64,000 bases of DNA from assembly GCA_024280335.1 (NCBI GenBank), contig JAJRQI010000061.1, positions 62,001 to 126,000 on the forward strand. The letters run 5' to 3'. Within the stretch, counting starts at the first letter, position 1. Each line of letters starts with the position of its first letter. Both the position numbers and the translations under genes were made by a program. Source of the DNA: Deltaproteobacteria bacterium (GTDB taxonomy: Bacteria; Desulfobacterota; Desulfuromonadia; Desulfuromonadales; Geopsychrobacteraceae). This document shows, piece after piece, positions 46,697-56,341 of the stretch. The notes beneath the pieces are model-generated. The model was not told where the DNA came from, made no database searches, and worked only from the letters and a program-made list of their open reading frames with translations.

Positions 46697-48421
46697 TCAA
46701 TGGAATTCGCGCTGCACATCCTGCCATTTGGATGGCTTGTAGTGGCGCAGGAAGAAGTTGAGGTTTTCACCCAGAACCTGCCGCAGGTCGGTCGGCATGA
46801 CCAGCGAGGAGATCGAACCGAGCGCCAGGCCCTCTTTCGGATTCATCAGCTCTTTTTCGTAGCGGGTGTTCAGCGCGGTTTCTTCTACCTTGAGCCACTC
46901 GGCCGCTTCCTTCTCGGCATCAGCTTTGGCATCCGCTGCACTCATGCCCGCTGCGGCTCGTTCCTGGGCACCGGCGGCAATCCGTTGCTTGATCGCGCCA
47001 CGCACTTTGCGCAGTTCAGTTTTGTAGACAAATTCTTTACCGGCTGGCCCCATAACCGCCAGACGGGTGGTCGGCAGCGCCAGTACCAGATCGGCGCCGG
47101 TCGGGTAGTTATTGTAGGAGGCATAAGCGCCGCCGTAAGCGTTGCGCAGGATCAACAGGATCCGCGGAGTGCGGACATCGACGATCGAATCGAGCATCGA
47201 GCGACCGGCCTGAACGATGCCGCGCGCTTCCTGCTCGCGACCTGGAAGGAAACCGGTGGTATCTTCCATGAAGATCAGCGGGATATTGTAGATGTTACAG
47301 AAGCGGACGAAACGAGCGATCTTCACTGCCGAATCACAGTCGATCTGGCCGGAAGAGACCGCCGAGTTGTTGGCGACGAAACCGACCACGTTACCGCCGA
47401 GGCGACCGAAAGCGGTAATTGCTTCGCGAGCGCGGGTCGGCTGGAGTTCAAAGTAATCGCCGTGATCGCAGATCTGCTGAATGATGATCGAAACATCGAA
47501 CGGGGTATTGAATCCGGTCGGTGAGTTAAAGGCTTTTTTCAGCAGGGTGTTGATCTCCCAGGTTTTACGGTCGAGAGGATCGCTGGTCTCCTGAAAATTG
47601 GCCATGCTGTAGTTGTTGTCCGGAATGTAGCTGAGCAGGCGAACCGCGGTGCGCAGAGCGGCGGTTTCGTCGGCGACGGAAAGATCGGTGACGCCGGTTG
47701 CGCTGTGAACCTTGGGTCCACCAAGCTCTTCGGGAGTGATGTCTTCACCCAGAACCGACTTGACGACACCCGGACCGGTCAGGCCGAAGAAGGTATCTTC
47801 CGGTTGGATGACAAAGCTGCCCTGACGTGGCAGGTAGGAACCGCCACCGGCATTGAAGCCGAACATGCACATGATGGTCGGAACCACGCCGCTGATCTTG
47901 CGCAGCGCCGTAAATGCCTCGGCGTAACCATCGAGACCGCCGACCCCGGCGGGAACAAAGGCACCGGCCGAATCGTTCATGCCGATCAGCGGGATCCCTT
48001 TTTCACCGGCCATGTTCATCAGGCGGGCAAGTTTCTGGCCGTTGGTCGCGTCGATGGAGCCGGCGCGGACGGTGAAATCATGACCATAAAGAGCCACGTC
48101 GCGACCGCCGATATTCAGGATGCCGGTGACCAGCGAAGCACCATCGAGGTTTTTACCCCAGTTCTGAAACAGAATGTTCGGATCGCTGTCGGTGAGAACC
48201 TTGATCCGCTCCCAGACTGTCATCCGTTGCTTGAAATGCTGCTTTTCAATCTGGCTGATCGGCACCGATTTGATCGGCCGTTGCGCCAGGTCATAGCCTT
48301 CTTTCATGACCTCTTCGTAGCCGCCGGCCTTACCAGCGATTTCACCCGGAATGGTGAATTCGACTTCTTTCGTGGTGGCAAGTGGATTTTGCAATGAGGG
48401 TGTGATTGTTTTTTTTGACAT
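46697..48421 (-). CDS. Acyl-CoA carboxylase beta subunit (carboxyltransferase)
   Basis: A 574-residue crotonase-fold carboxyltransferase with N- and C-terminal halves ([41 protein letters not shown], then [19 protein letters not shown] and [15 protein letters not shown]). It transfers CO2 from biotin to acyl-CoA. The C-terminal half holds an Ala/Lys/Glu-rich helical insertion ([20 protein letters not shown]) just after [10 protein letters not shown], which is unusual. ATG 48421 (MSKK) is preferred; ATG 48430 is possible. It starts the operon with the biotin subunit 13 bp later. Confidence 0.88.
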   Translation of the reverse strand: MSKKTITPSLQNPLATTKEVEFTIPGEIAGKAGGYEEVMKEGYDLAQRPIKSVPISQIEKQHFKQRMTVWERIKVLTDSDPNILFQNWGKNLDGASLVTGILNIGGRDVALYGHDFTVRAGSIDATNGQKLARLMNMAGEKGIPLIGMNDSAGAFVPAGVGGLDGYAEAFTALRKISGVVPTIMCMFGFNAGGGSYLPRQGSFVIQPEDTFFGLTGPGVVKSVLGEDITPEELGGPKVHSATGVTDLSVADETAALRTAVRLLSYIPDNNYSMANFQETSDPLDRKTWEINTLLKKAFNSPTGFNTPFDVSIIIQQICDHGDYFELQPTRAREAITAFGRLGGNVVGFVANNSAVSSGQIDCDSAVKIARFVRFCNIYNIPLIFMEDTTGFLPGREQEARGIVQAGRSMLDSIVDVRTPRILLILRNAYGGAYASYNNYPTGADLVLALPTTRLAVMGPAGKEFVYKTELRKVRGAIKQRIAAGAQERAAAGMSAADAKADAEKEAAEWLKVEETALNTRYEKELMNPKEGLALGSISSLVMPTDLRQVLGENLNFFLRHYKPSKWQDVQREFH

Positions 48422-48430
48422 CTCGGGCAT

Positions 48431-48990
48431 CCCTTTACAAAAGATTAATTTGTGCCCGGCTCGGCGGATTCAGGTGCGGTAAGCCGGACGATCCTAAATT
48501 CAGTTTCAGCCGTGTCTATAAAAAAGAAGTGTACAGTAACTTAAAACGGCGTTTTTGACAGCCATTACAAGACAAAAAACCGGCTGAATTGTCAAGGGAA
48601 ACTTTATTTAGGATAAAAAATTACAGGTGTAGTTTAAATCTGTTTTGAATCTGGTAGAAGGATATGGATGCGATGTGGGTGGAGGCTCGGTAAATCGGTC
48701 GCGCATTTTAGTTAGAATGAGCTTCATCTGGCAATGCACTGAATTTACAAAGAAAAGATGAATTGTATGGGAAATGTTTCTGCTGTTCTCTGGTTCTGGG
48801 AGAGTCGATTTCGGTAATTGATCAGACCATTTGACCAATAGAGGGCTTGCCGCAACAGTGAAGATAGAAAAAATAGCAAAAATTACATTATCACTTAAGA
48901 TTGATTGAGGGCTATATCGCTCTCCTTAGACATCGTTTTACCCGCAGGTTTTTTGCTTGCTGGAAATTGTCTGTTTAGGCTTGGGTGAGA
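48431..48990. other. 560-bp intergenic region upstream of the carboxylase operon
   Basis: It is AT-rich compared with its surroundings and should hold the carboxylase promoter: on the minus strand a TTGACA lies near 48595. A 76-codon frame at 48608-48838 has no coding character. I see no riboswitch or tRNA. Confidence 0.5.
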
Positions 48991-48993
48991 CAT

Positions 48994-49034
48994 CGACAGC
49001 GAGGGTGGCGATTTTGTGGCCACCCTCGCTGTCG
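48994..49034. terminator. Terminator after the XRE-cupin gene
   Basis: CGACAGCGAGGGTGGC pairs exactly with GCCACCCTCGCTGTCG across a 9-base loop (16-bp stem). No long T-run follows, so it may partly act as an mRNA end-protecting hairpin. Confidence 0.75.
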
Positions 49035-49042
49035 GGTAGAAT

Positions 49043-49627
49043 TTAAAATATCAGCATCTCTCTCTCTGCATAAATCACAGCAAGGATCGTCGCGGGATCC
49101 TCTCCATGGCATGAAACAACATGGGGTAACTTGGAATCATAATAGATAGAATCTCCAGGGGTGAGGATGTCGGTATGTTCAGAAAGCTTCACCTCAACCT
49201 GTCCTTCCAGTACGAAAATAATTTCTTCTCCGACATGCTGGTTGGGTTCGTAAGGGTCTTCAGAAGGAGTCAGGGTCACAAGAAGCGGCTCCATGTGTCG
49301 GTTTTGTTTCTGGTGCCCCAGAGACTCATAACTGTAACGGCCCGACTTACCGGTAGAACTGAAGCGGGACACGGCTTTTCTGGTATCACTTCTGACGATA
49401 CAAAACGGCGAATCTGCGCTGTCGCCGAAAATTTCTCCCACCGTAACCTCGAAGGTATTTGCCAGGCTGATGATATTTCCCAATGGCGGAGAAATCTGTT
49501 GGTCTTCAATCCCGGAAATAATTTCTGTGGATATCCCGGATCCCTTGGAGACATCCTCTATCGACAACCCCTGTTCGATCCTCAAACCCTTGATTTTTTC
49601 TCCAATAGTACTGTTTTGCTCCGGCAT
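49043..49627 (-). CDS. XRE-family regulator with C-terminal cupin sensor
   Basis: A 194-residue protein: an XRE helix-turn-helix at about 9-65 (IGEKIKGLRIEQGLSIEDVS, then LGNIISLANTFEVTVGEIF) and a cupin domain at about 115-190 (NQHVGEEIIFVLEGQVEV, LTPGDSIYYDSKLPH). This class often controls carbon or fatty acid metabolism by binding a small ligand in the cupin. The upstream position relative to the carboxylase genes suggests those as targets, as inference. Confidence 0.9.
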   Translation of the reverse strand: MPEQNSTIGEKIKGLRIEQGLSIEDVSKGSGISTEIISGIEDQQISPPLGNIISLANTFEVTVGEIFGDSADSPFCIVRSDTRKAVSRFSSTGKSGRYSYESLGHQKQNRHMEPLLVTLTPSEDPYEPNQHVGEEIIFVLEGQVEVKLSEHTDILTPGDSIYYDSKLPHVVSCHGEDPATILAVIYAEREMLIF

Positions 49628-49775
49628 CGTTACTCTCCTTTTAGGAACTTACATGATAGAACATAGCTTTTTTGAGAATTTAATCACCAGCTGTTTTAAG
49701 TGGATACACCTGAAGAATATAATAAATTTCCCTTGAAATAGGCACGTAAAAATTCTAACCGCTGTTTTTATTTGC

Positions 49776-50847
49776 GGGGTCACATCTCAACTATCAACTA
49801 TTTTCCATTTGATCTTCTCGATCATCCCACGCAACGTCTTATCCTTTTCTGCCTTCATCGCACAGCGCTTGCCACACAGGGAAATGGCAGAACCTGAAAT
49901 GCCGCCGAAGTAACGACCAAGCTCGACGCAGGGGAGAGCACAAAATTGCAGTGACAGGTAAATGGCAATCTCGCGGGGCCGATTTCGTTTTTTGCCCTTG
50001 GTAATAATAGCTTCAGGACTGCTGCCCGTTGCCGCCGCAACCGTTGCGACAATCTTTTCCGGTGATATCAGCGGCCGCAGCTTTTTCAGCTGCGGGATCT
50101 CCTTCGCGTCTCTGCCGTCCGACAAAAAGGTCTCCTGAACCCAAAGGACAAAAGATGTGTCTCCCAGAATACAGCCGGCAACACTCTGGTTGTTCGGGTT
50201 TTTCAGGCTGTCCACAGCTGTTTCTTCGACAAAGGCGCGATAGCTCCTGAGTGCCGATTTTGTTTGACTGGAGAAATGAGCCAGCAACGACGTCTCCAGC
50301 CACTCCGGCGTTTCTTTCTCCCCGATAAAAAACGCATAACTGCTCCAGGGATAATCCTGCGGCGCCTCAACTATTTTTGCTTTGACCGGATTCAGGTGGA
50401 TATATCGGGACAGTTGCGTCAGATATTCATCCGCATCCACCAGAACAGCCTTGAACCGTCCCTGAAATAGATGGCCCTGCCGCTGGCGTTTTCGGTTGAA
50501 GTAAGTTGCATAACTGACATTAAGCCACTGGATCGCAGCGCTGAGATTAGCCTCGGGGGTTTCGATCAGCAGGTGATAATGATTCGACATCAGGCAATAG
50601 CTGTGGATGACAATGGCAAACCGTTCTGTTGCAGTTGCTAGATATTCGAGGAATTTCTTGCAGTCGCGGTTTGATTTGAAGATCGGTTCACCAGCGTTGC
50701 CGCGATTGATGACATGGTAGTAAGCGCCGGGGTACTCGATGCGAAGGGGTCTGGCCATAATGTCCTCCGGGAGCAGGAGTGGTGGATGGGGACAATATGG
50801 CCTGTTGGGGGGATGTTGTCAATAGTTGATAGTTGAGATGTGACCCC
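49776..50847 (-). mobile_element. REP-type transposon with perfect 27-bp inverted repeats
   Basis: The left end (49776-49802, starting GGGGTCACATCTCAAC) and right end (50821-50847) are exact reverse complements over 27 bp and enclose one REP-associated tyrosine transposase gene. The left repeat includes the last codons of the transposase, so gene and end are fused. Two further degenerate copies of the end lie at 50940-50966 and 51042-51068. Y1 transposases normally recognise hairpins rather than long terminal repeats, which makes this arrangement notable. Confidence 0.75.
49787..50758 (-). CDS. REP-associated tyrosine transposase (Y1/IS200-like, RAYT)
   Basis: A 323-residue protein. The N-terminal Y1 domain has MARPLRIEYPGAYYHVINRG, the HUH-type NHYHLLIETP, FQGRFKAVLVD and YIHLNPVKAKIVEAPQDYPWSSY with the catalytic Tyr. 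The C-terminal part has a DnaA-like helix-turn-helix (REIAIYLSLQFCALPCVELGRYFG). RAYT proteins cut and mobilise REP palindromes. It is intact and could be active; it lies wholly inside the 27-bp repeats. Confidence 0.92.
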   Translation of the reverse strand: MARPLRIEYPGAYYHVINRGNAGEPIFKSNRDCKKFLEYLATATERFAIVIHSYCLMSNHYHLLIETPEANLSAAIQWLNVSYATYFNRKRQRQGHLFQGRFKAVLVDADEYLTQLSRYIHLNPVKAKIVEAPQDYPWSSYAFFIGEKETPEWLETSLLAHFSSQTKSALRSYRAFVEETAVDSLKNPNNQSVAGCILGDTSFVLWVQETFLSDGRDAKEIPQLKKLRPLISPEKIVATVAAATGSSPEAIITKGKKRNRPREIAIYLSLQFCALPCVELGRYFGGISGSAISLCGKRCAMKAEKDKTLRGMIEKIKWKIVDS

Positions 50848-50858
50848 GTTTGTTGCTC

Positions 50859-50929
50859 AATACCGCCTTGCGTTTGGCCAAATTTTTCGGCACCACTCCC
50901 GACTTCTGGCTGGGTCTGCAGAGCGAATA
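50859..50929 (+). pseudogene. 71-bp exact duplicate of the higA 3' region
   Basis: This stretch is identical to 51600-51670 inside higA. Read in the higA frame it gives the antitoxin end TALRLAKFFGTTPDFWLGLQ and then stops at TAG. The flanks differ. It sits directly outside the right end of the transposon, so it looks like debris of a second antitoxin gene or of an insertion-linked duplication. Confidence 0.85.
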
Positions 50930-50939
50930 GGAGCACAGA

Positions 50940-51118
50940 GGGGTCACATCTCGACTATTAACTATTAAGGCGTAACTCCCTAAAATCACTGTCTCAAAAA
51001 TCGTGACTTAAATCTCACTTCTCCATTTTGGGCACAATTTTAGGGTCACATCTCAATTATCAACTATTTGTCCATGAATTTCCCCAATCATCCCACGCAA
51101 CGCCTTGACCTTTCCTGT
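50940..51118 (-). repeat. Two more transposon-end copies and a relic of a second transposase 3' end
   Basis: Copy three is at 50940-50966 (two mismatches) and copy four at 51042-51068. After copy four, 51069-51118 still resembles the codons of the transposase C-terminus (TCATCCCACGCAACGCCTTG against TCATCCCACGCAACGTCTTA), so a decayed second element once lay here. No ORF remains. Confidence 0.75.
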
Positions 51119-51153
51119 TGACGTATTCCCAAAAACAGTATACATCATCAGGG

Positions 51154-51432
51154 ATGATCAAGAGTTTCCGTTGCAAAGACACTGAATGTCTGTTCGATGA
51201 CAATCTGGTACGTAACTTCAGAGCCATCGAACGGGTCGCACGCCGGAAGTTGTTGATGTTGCATCGTGCTAAAGAATTAACCGATTTGAGAGTGCCGCCG
51301 GGCAATCGCCTGGAGGCACTCAAGGGTGATCGTTCTGGCCAGCATAGTATTCGTATCAACGGACAGTGGCGTGTCTGTTTTTGCTGGAATGATGGTGATG
51401 TCACAGAGGTTGAAATTGTGGACTACCACTAA
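51154..51432 (+). CDS. higB: HigB-type RelE-superfamily toxin
   Basis: A 92-residue mRNA interferase candidate starting at ATG 51154. It has KSFRCKDTECLF, ARRKLLMLHRAKELTDLRVPPGNRLEAL, and IRINGQWRVCFCWNDG, the HigB pattern with the basic residues used on the ribosome. It is 11 bp ahead of higA. A possible promoter is TTGACG at 51115 with TATACA at 51136, partly inside the transposon relic, so the insertion may have supplied or replaced promoter sequence. Confidence 0.92.
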   Translation: MIKSFRCKDTECLFDDNLVRNFRAIERVARRKLLMLHRAKELTDLRVPPGNRLEALKGDRSGQHSIRINGQWRVCFCWNDGDVTEVEIVDYH

Positions 51433-51443
51433 GGAGCATCGTT

Positions 51444-51743
51444 ATGAGTAGTAAATTGGAACTGATTCCGCCGGGAGAAATTCTGTTTGAGGATTTTATG
51501 AAGCCGTTGGCTGTCAGTCAAAATAGGCTTTCGCGGGATATTAACGTTCCGGTCGGTCGTATCAACGATATTGTTCATGGTCGTCGTTCGATAACAGCCA
51601 ATACCGCCTTGCGTTTGGCCAAATTTTTCGGCACCACTCCCGACTTCTGGCTGGGTCTGCAGAGCGAATATGATCTGCGGCGCGCAAAAAGAGATTTTTG
51701 GCCCAAAGAACAGGGCAAAATCCGTTCATTTCCCGCGGCCTGA
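51444..51743 (+). CDS. higA: HigA-type antitoxin
   Basis: A 99-residue XRE-like antitoxin: PPGEILFEDFMKPLAVSQNRLSRDI, then VPVGRINDIVHGRRSI (recognition helix) and TALRLAKFFGTTPDFWLGLQ. It binds HigB and represses the operon. It has GGAG before its ATG. The 3' third is duplicated at 50859-50929. Confidence 0.94.
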   Translation: MSSKLELIPPGEILFEDFMKPLAVSQNRLSRDINVPVGRINDIVHGRRSITANTALRLAKFFGTTPDFWLGLQSEYDLRRAKRDFWPKEQGKIRSFPAA

Positions 51744-51800
51744 AAAAATCTAGAGTGTCAGAGAGGGGCTGTAGCGGTAGTGCTTGTCTGTCGTAGCGAT

Positions 51801-53663
51801 TTACCGGTTCTTTCTTGATCGGTGCCGCAGACGGCTGGACTTTGCGGCCTCGGTTCGATGCTCATTTTTCGTTGCGCGAGCTGGTCGCTTCTCCAGCAGT
51901 TCAGCAGCAATTCCTTGCCGTCCGCACAAGCGCAAGGCTTCCAGAACATCCGCTTTCGATTCCGATTTATGATAGAGCAGCAGCGCCTTCTGCAGGCGCT
52001 TCTCTTTGCTGGCCCGCGGCACGTGCAATGGTTCGCCGGTAAAGGGATCCTTGCCGGTGTGGTAGATGCAGGTCGACAGGCTGCCTGGAGTGGGGGTGAA
52101 ATCCTGTACCTGCTCGACTTGCAGTTGGTGGTGTTTTAAGTAGAGAGCGACGTCGACCATGTCGGACAGTTCGCAGCCGGGATGGCCGCTGATCAGGTAG
52201 GGAACGATTGTCTGTCGCAGCCCCAACTGCCGGCTGCGCTGGCGGAATTTATCGAGAAAATCGCTGAACAGTTTTGCGCCCGGTTTACGCATTACATCGG
52301 TGACCCGGTCACTGGTTGACTCCGGAGCGACTTTCAATAATCCGCCGACGTGGTGTTGCAGCAGGTCATCGAAATACTGTTGCTGAAACTGCAGCAGGTC
52401 GTAACGGATGCCGGAGGCGACAAAGACATTTTTAACTCTATCCCGCTTACGAATTTTACCGAGCAGGCGCACGGCACGTTTGTCGTCGCTGCGCAGGTTT
52501 TTGCAGGGACGTGGGTAGAGACAGCTGTCGCGGCGGCAACTCTTTTCTGCCGCCGGGTTGCTGCAACCGAGCCCGTACATATTGGCGGTCGGCCCGCCGA
52601 CATCGCTTAAGGTGCCGTGAAAACTATTTTCTGCGCTTAACCGATCGATCTCCTGCAGGATCGACTGTTCCGAGCGGGACTGGATGGTCTTGCCCTGATG
52701 GTGGGTGATGGCGCAGAAGGCGCAGCCGCCGAAACAGCCGCGATGGCTGGTGATCGAGTTGCGGATCTGTTCGAAGGCCGGGATTGTTTCTGTATAACTT
52801 GGGTGCGGTTGCCGGGTGAAGGGGAGGGCGTAGATCCGATCCAGTTCCGCCTCGCTCAGTGGCAGTGACGGTGGATTGACGACTAAGGTCCGGTTGCCGT
52901 AAGCCTGAATCAATGGTTTGCCAGACCAGGGGTTCTGCTGTTCACTGGCCAGTTTGAACATCCGGTTGTAGGCATCCAGGTTTTTACTGACTTCGGCAAA
53001 ACTCGGCAGTTCGACGGCATTTTTCGGCTCAATATTGTCGAGCACCGCAGTGCCGCGAAGATCCTTGATTGCGCTGATCTCTTCCCCGGCAGCCAGCCGT
53101 CGGGCCAATTCCAGAATTGTATGTTCCGCCATCCCGTAGAGCAGCAGATCGGCTTTGCTGTCGACCAGCACCGAGCGGCGTACCTTGTCGCTCCAGTAAT
53201 CGTAGTGGGCCAGTCTGCGCAGGCTGGCTTCAATTCCGCCGATCACTGTCGGTAAGCCTTTGAAGGCTCCTTTAACTGCTGCGGTATAGGCGATCACTGC
53301 CCGGTTCGGGCGTTTTCCGGCAACATTCCCCGGCGTATAGGCATCATCTCTGCGGATTTTTTTTGCAGCTGTGTAGTGGTTGACCATCGAGTCCATCGCC
53401 CCGGCCTAGATTGCTGCAAACAGGCGCGGTCGGCCCATCACCTTGAACGCTTGCGGATTTTTCCAGTCGGGTTGGGCGAGGATGCCGACCCGGTAGCCTG
53501 CTGCTACAAGCAGGCGCGCGAGCAGCGAGCTGCCGAAGGCGGGGTGGTCGATGTAGGCATCGCCGCTGATGAACAGGACGTCCAGCTCTTCCCAGCCCCG
53601 GGTTTTCATCTCCTGTCGGTTGGTGGGGAGGCTGTTGTTCTGTACTGAAGATTCAGCGGCCAC
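51801..53663 (-). pseudogene. YgiQ-family radical SAM protein interrupted by one in-frame TAG
   Basis: One continuous frame with a single TAG at 53408-53406. Before it come about 85 residues ending GRPRLFAAI; after it AGAMDSMVNHYTAAKKIRRDDAYTPGNVAGKRP continues the same family. Relatives have Ser or Thr at the stop position (VSAG/VTAG), so TCG to TAG is the likely change. The rest is complete: CFGGCAFCAITHHQG (4Fe-4S/SAM), KVAPESTSDRV and a C-terminal basic tail. The start is probably GTG 53663, overlapping the DUF6485 gene. An internal restart at ATG 53396 would lack the N-terminal domain. YgiQ's function is unknown. Confidence 0.88.
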
Positions 53664-53844
53664 GATCTGCCAGCAACCTTTTGAACGATCGGTCGTAACT
53701 GCGCTCAGCTTCGGGGGAGAAGAAGCAGGCGGTAAATTCACCCTTGCTGCGATGATAGGCGACACATTGACAGCAGTTGCCGCGCCGACTGCAACTGCGA
53801 TAGGTGCAGCGGCAGTTATCTTTGCCGGTTGCTGAGCATTCCAT
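53653..53844 (-). CDS. DUF6485 Cys-rich small protein
   Basis: A 63-residue protein with eight cysteines. The pattern [32 protein letters not shown] (split: [34 protein letters not shown]) matches the DUF6485 family, which likely binds a metal. It ends 11 bp inside the proposed GTG start of ygiQ, so the two genes are coupled. Function unknown. Confidence 0.8.
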   Translation of the reverse strand: MECSATGKDNCRCTYRSCSRRGNCCQCVAYHRSKGEFTACFFSPEAERSYDRSFKRLLADRGR

Positions 53845-54018
53845 CGGTCGTTTCCTTTACAGAGTTGTGACGTTGATCTTACCCTGGGATCCATGACTTG
53901 ATAGCACAGAATTGCAATCTTGTCATTCTGGGTCACCTTTTTGTTTGACTGTATCCACGGGGAAAGATTACAAATATAGTTCGAGTGCAACTGGCCCTGA
54001 TTTTCCTAAGTCATCAAA

Positions 54019-54831
54019 ATGATACAGTTAGAAAATAAACGACAGAAGACCGTAAAAAATAAGCAGAAAAAGCCGAACGTCGGCAGTGGCTCCTCGGCAG
54101 ATTCGATCGGTGTTGCTTCGACCTTTGATCGTTTGGAACTGAAGAATTTTTTTGTCAACTATCTGACCATCATGCTGGTCGTCGAAGGGTTGATCTTTTT
54201 CTTCTGCTTCGTTAATCATCTGGCGACGCAGAGCCCGGCATTCCCTTGGAAACCCTATTTGTTTGCCACATTTATCACGCCGATTGCCATCACTTTTGTT
54301 TTCGGTCTGATCATCCTGACCTTCAATAAATACTTTTTCAAGGGTGCGGTGAGTGAGGCTGCCGAAGGTGCCGCTTTCTATTCCGGCTTGAGTATGAATA
54401 AAGGGGATCGCCTGACGGCTTTTTTTCAGGTGGTTCACCGCTTGCCGTTTCTGCTCAGTTTATTGTTGTTGATTGCCGCAACGGCCGTTGCCTACAAGCT
54501 GGATGCTATCGCGCTTTACGCAGCCCAGGCCGGAGCGGCGACGGCTCAGTACCTGTTTTTTACCCTGATCGGTGTGATGCTGGTGGCCGCAATCGGTATC
54601 GGTGTCTGGATGATCCTCAGCTACCGTTTGCGACAGAACAAGCTGACCAGCAGCCATCAGTACCGGATGCAGCTGATGGACCAGTTCGGTATGCTGTTGC
54701 TGGATGACGGCACCATGCTGGATAAGGATGGCAAGGTGGTTTATCAGCAGGAGGGGAGTTTAACCCTCGGCGTCGAGACTGCTGAAGAGATAGAACTGCT
54801 TGAAGAGCTCCGCCCGGTTAAAGAGGAGTAG
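54019..54831 (+). CDS. Membrane protein of unknown function
   Basis: A 270-residue protein with a basic, Lys-rich start (about 1-20) and four membrane helices: near 50-68, 83-103, 143-162 and 178-205. The C-terminal ~65 residues are soluble and acidic (DDGTMLDKDGKVVYQQEG, then EEIELLEELRPVKEE). I do not recognise a family. It ends one base from ilvA, which is convergent. Confidence 0.8.
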   Translation: MIQLENKRQKTVKNKQKKPNVGSGSSADSIGVASTFDRLELKNFFVNYLTIMLVVEGLIFFFCFVNHLATQSPAFPWKPYLFATFITPIAITFVFGLIILTFNKYFFKGAVSEAAEGAAFYSGLSMNKGDRLTAFFQVVHRLPFLLSLLLLIAATAVAYKLDAIALYAAQAGAATAQYLFFTLIGVMLVAAIGIGVWMILSYRLRQNKLTSSHQYRMQLMDQFGMLLLDDGTMLDKDGKVVYQQEGSLTLGVETAEEIELLEELRPVKEE

Positions 54832-54832
54832 T

Positions 54833-56341
54833 TCAAAGAAACATCTGATAGGCCGGATCTGCCGATTCTTCGACAAAACGGTAGCCCAGTTTGTCGAGAA
54901 ATCTGCCCAGCGATGTTGCTTCTTCTGTGGGGATTTCCAGCCCGATCAGTACCCGCCCGTAGTCACCCCCCTGATTTCGATAGTGAAACAGCGAAATATT
55001 CCAATCGGCACCCATGTCGGCCAGAAAACGGCTCAGGGCGCCAGGTCGCTCGGGAAACCAGAAGCGGTACAGACGTTCGCGGGTCGCTTGCGGAGAACGG
55101 CCGCCGATCATGTAGCGCAGGTGGGTTTTTGCCAGTTCGTTGTCGGTCAGATCGATATTCTGGTAGCCTTCGGCCGCCAATCGTGCTGAGAAGGCGTCTC
55201 GCTCTGTGCCGCTGTCGATCGATACCCCCATAAACAGTTGTGCCTGACGGCGATCGGCGAGCCGATAGTTGAACTCGGTAATATTGGCGCCGTCAAGCAC
55301 TTCGCTACAGAAATGGCGCAGAGCGCCCGGTTTCTCCGGGATGGTCACCGCAAACAGCGATTCTCGGCCTTCGCCGGTGAGGGTGCGTTCCGAAACGTAG
55401 CGCAGCCGTTCAAAATTCATGTTGGCACCGGAGTTGATCGCCACCAGCGTCTGACCGCTGAGGTTGTTCTGCCGTACGTATTGCCTGATGCCGGCCATCG
55501 CCAGCGCCCCGGCCGGTTCGACAATCGAGCGGGTGGCCTGATAGACCGACTTGATCGCCCCGCACAGCTCATCGGTGTTGACCCGGACGATCTCATCGAC
55601 ATGCGCTCGGCAGAGGTCGAAGGTCAGTTTGCCGATTTTACGGACCGCAACGCCGTCGGCAAAAATCCCCACCGACTCAAGAGTAATGCGTTTGTTTGCC
55701 GCCAGCGATTGATACATGGCATCGCTGTCGAGCGGCTCGACGCCGATCACCTTTACTTCGGGGCAGAGGGCTTTTAAGTAGCTGGCAATCCCGGCAATCA
55801 GGCCGCCGCCGCCGACCGGGACGAACACCGCATCGATCTTTCCGGCACTCTGTCGCAGCAGCTCATCCGCCACCGTGCCCTGTCCGGCAATCACCAGCTC
55901 ATCGTCAAACGGATGGATGTAGGTCATCCCGGTCTCTTCGGCCAGTGTTGTGCAGCGCTCGGCGGCTTCTGAGTAATTATCTCCGTGCAGAATAACTTCG
56001 GCACCCAACGCCTTGACCGCAGCAACCTTGATCTCCGGGGTGGTGGCAGGCATGACGATCAAGGCCCGCAGCTCCAGTCGTTGCGCGGAAAAAGCCACCC
56101 CTTGGGCATGATTGCCGGCAGAGGCGGTAATCACCCCGCAGGCTTTTTCCGGCTCGGACAGGTGGGCGATCTTGTTGTAAGCGCCGCGCAGTTTAAAGGA
56201 AAAAATCGGTTGCAGATCTTCCCGTTTTAACAGAATACGGTTGTTCAACTCGCGCGACAGGCCGGGGGCCTCTTCCAGCGGCGTCTCAATGGCGGCTTCG
56301 TAGACTTTGGAGGTAAGGATCTGGCGGATCAGCTTCTGCAT
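54833..56341 (-). CDS. ilvA: Threonine ammonia-lyase, biosynthetic
   Basis: A 502-residue PLP enzyme that makes 2-oxobutanoate from threonine for isoleucine synthesis. The PLP lysine is Lys50 in SFKLRGAYNK; SAGNHAQGVAFSA and VPVGGGGLIAGIA bind cofactor and substrate. Two ACT-like domains at about 330-410 and 420-500 (LFAVTIPEKPGALRHF; RFWFPERPGALSRFLADMG) give isoleucine inhibition and valine relief. Length equals the long biosynthetic form. Confidence 0.96.
   Translation of the reverse strand: MQKLIRQILTSKVYEAAIETPLEEAPGLSRELNNRILLKREDLQPIFSFKLRGAYNKIAHLSEPEKACGVITASAGNHAQGVAFSAQRLELRALIVMPATTPEIKVAAVKALGAEVILHGDNYSEAAERCTTLAEETGMTYIHPFDDELVIAGQGTVADELLRQSAGKIDAVFVPVGGGGLIAGIASYLKALCPEVKVIGVEPLDSDAMYQSLAANKRITLESVGIFADGVAVRKIGKLTFDLCRAHVDEIVRVNTDELCGAIKSVYQATRSIVEPAGALAMAGIRQYVRQNNLSGQTLVAINSGANMNFERLRYVSERTLTGEGRESLFAVTIPEKPGALRHFCSEVLDGANITEFNYRLADRRQAQLFMGVSIDSGTERDAFSARLAAEGYQNIDLTDNELAKTHLRYMIGGRSPQATRERLYRFWFPERPGALSRFLADMGADWNISLFHYRNQGGDYGRVLIGLEIPTEEATSLGRFLDKLGYRFVEESADPAYQMFL

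Noticed and set aside
48608-48838. A 76-codon minus-strand frame in the carboxylase upstream gap
   Set aside because: No ribosome site, low-complexity composition unlike the neighbours, and no recognisable motif.
53406-53408. Pyrrolysine at the ygiQ TAG
   Set aside because: No pyl genes or PYLIS-like context are seen, and the position is Ser/Thr in relatives; a point mutation is simpler.
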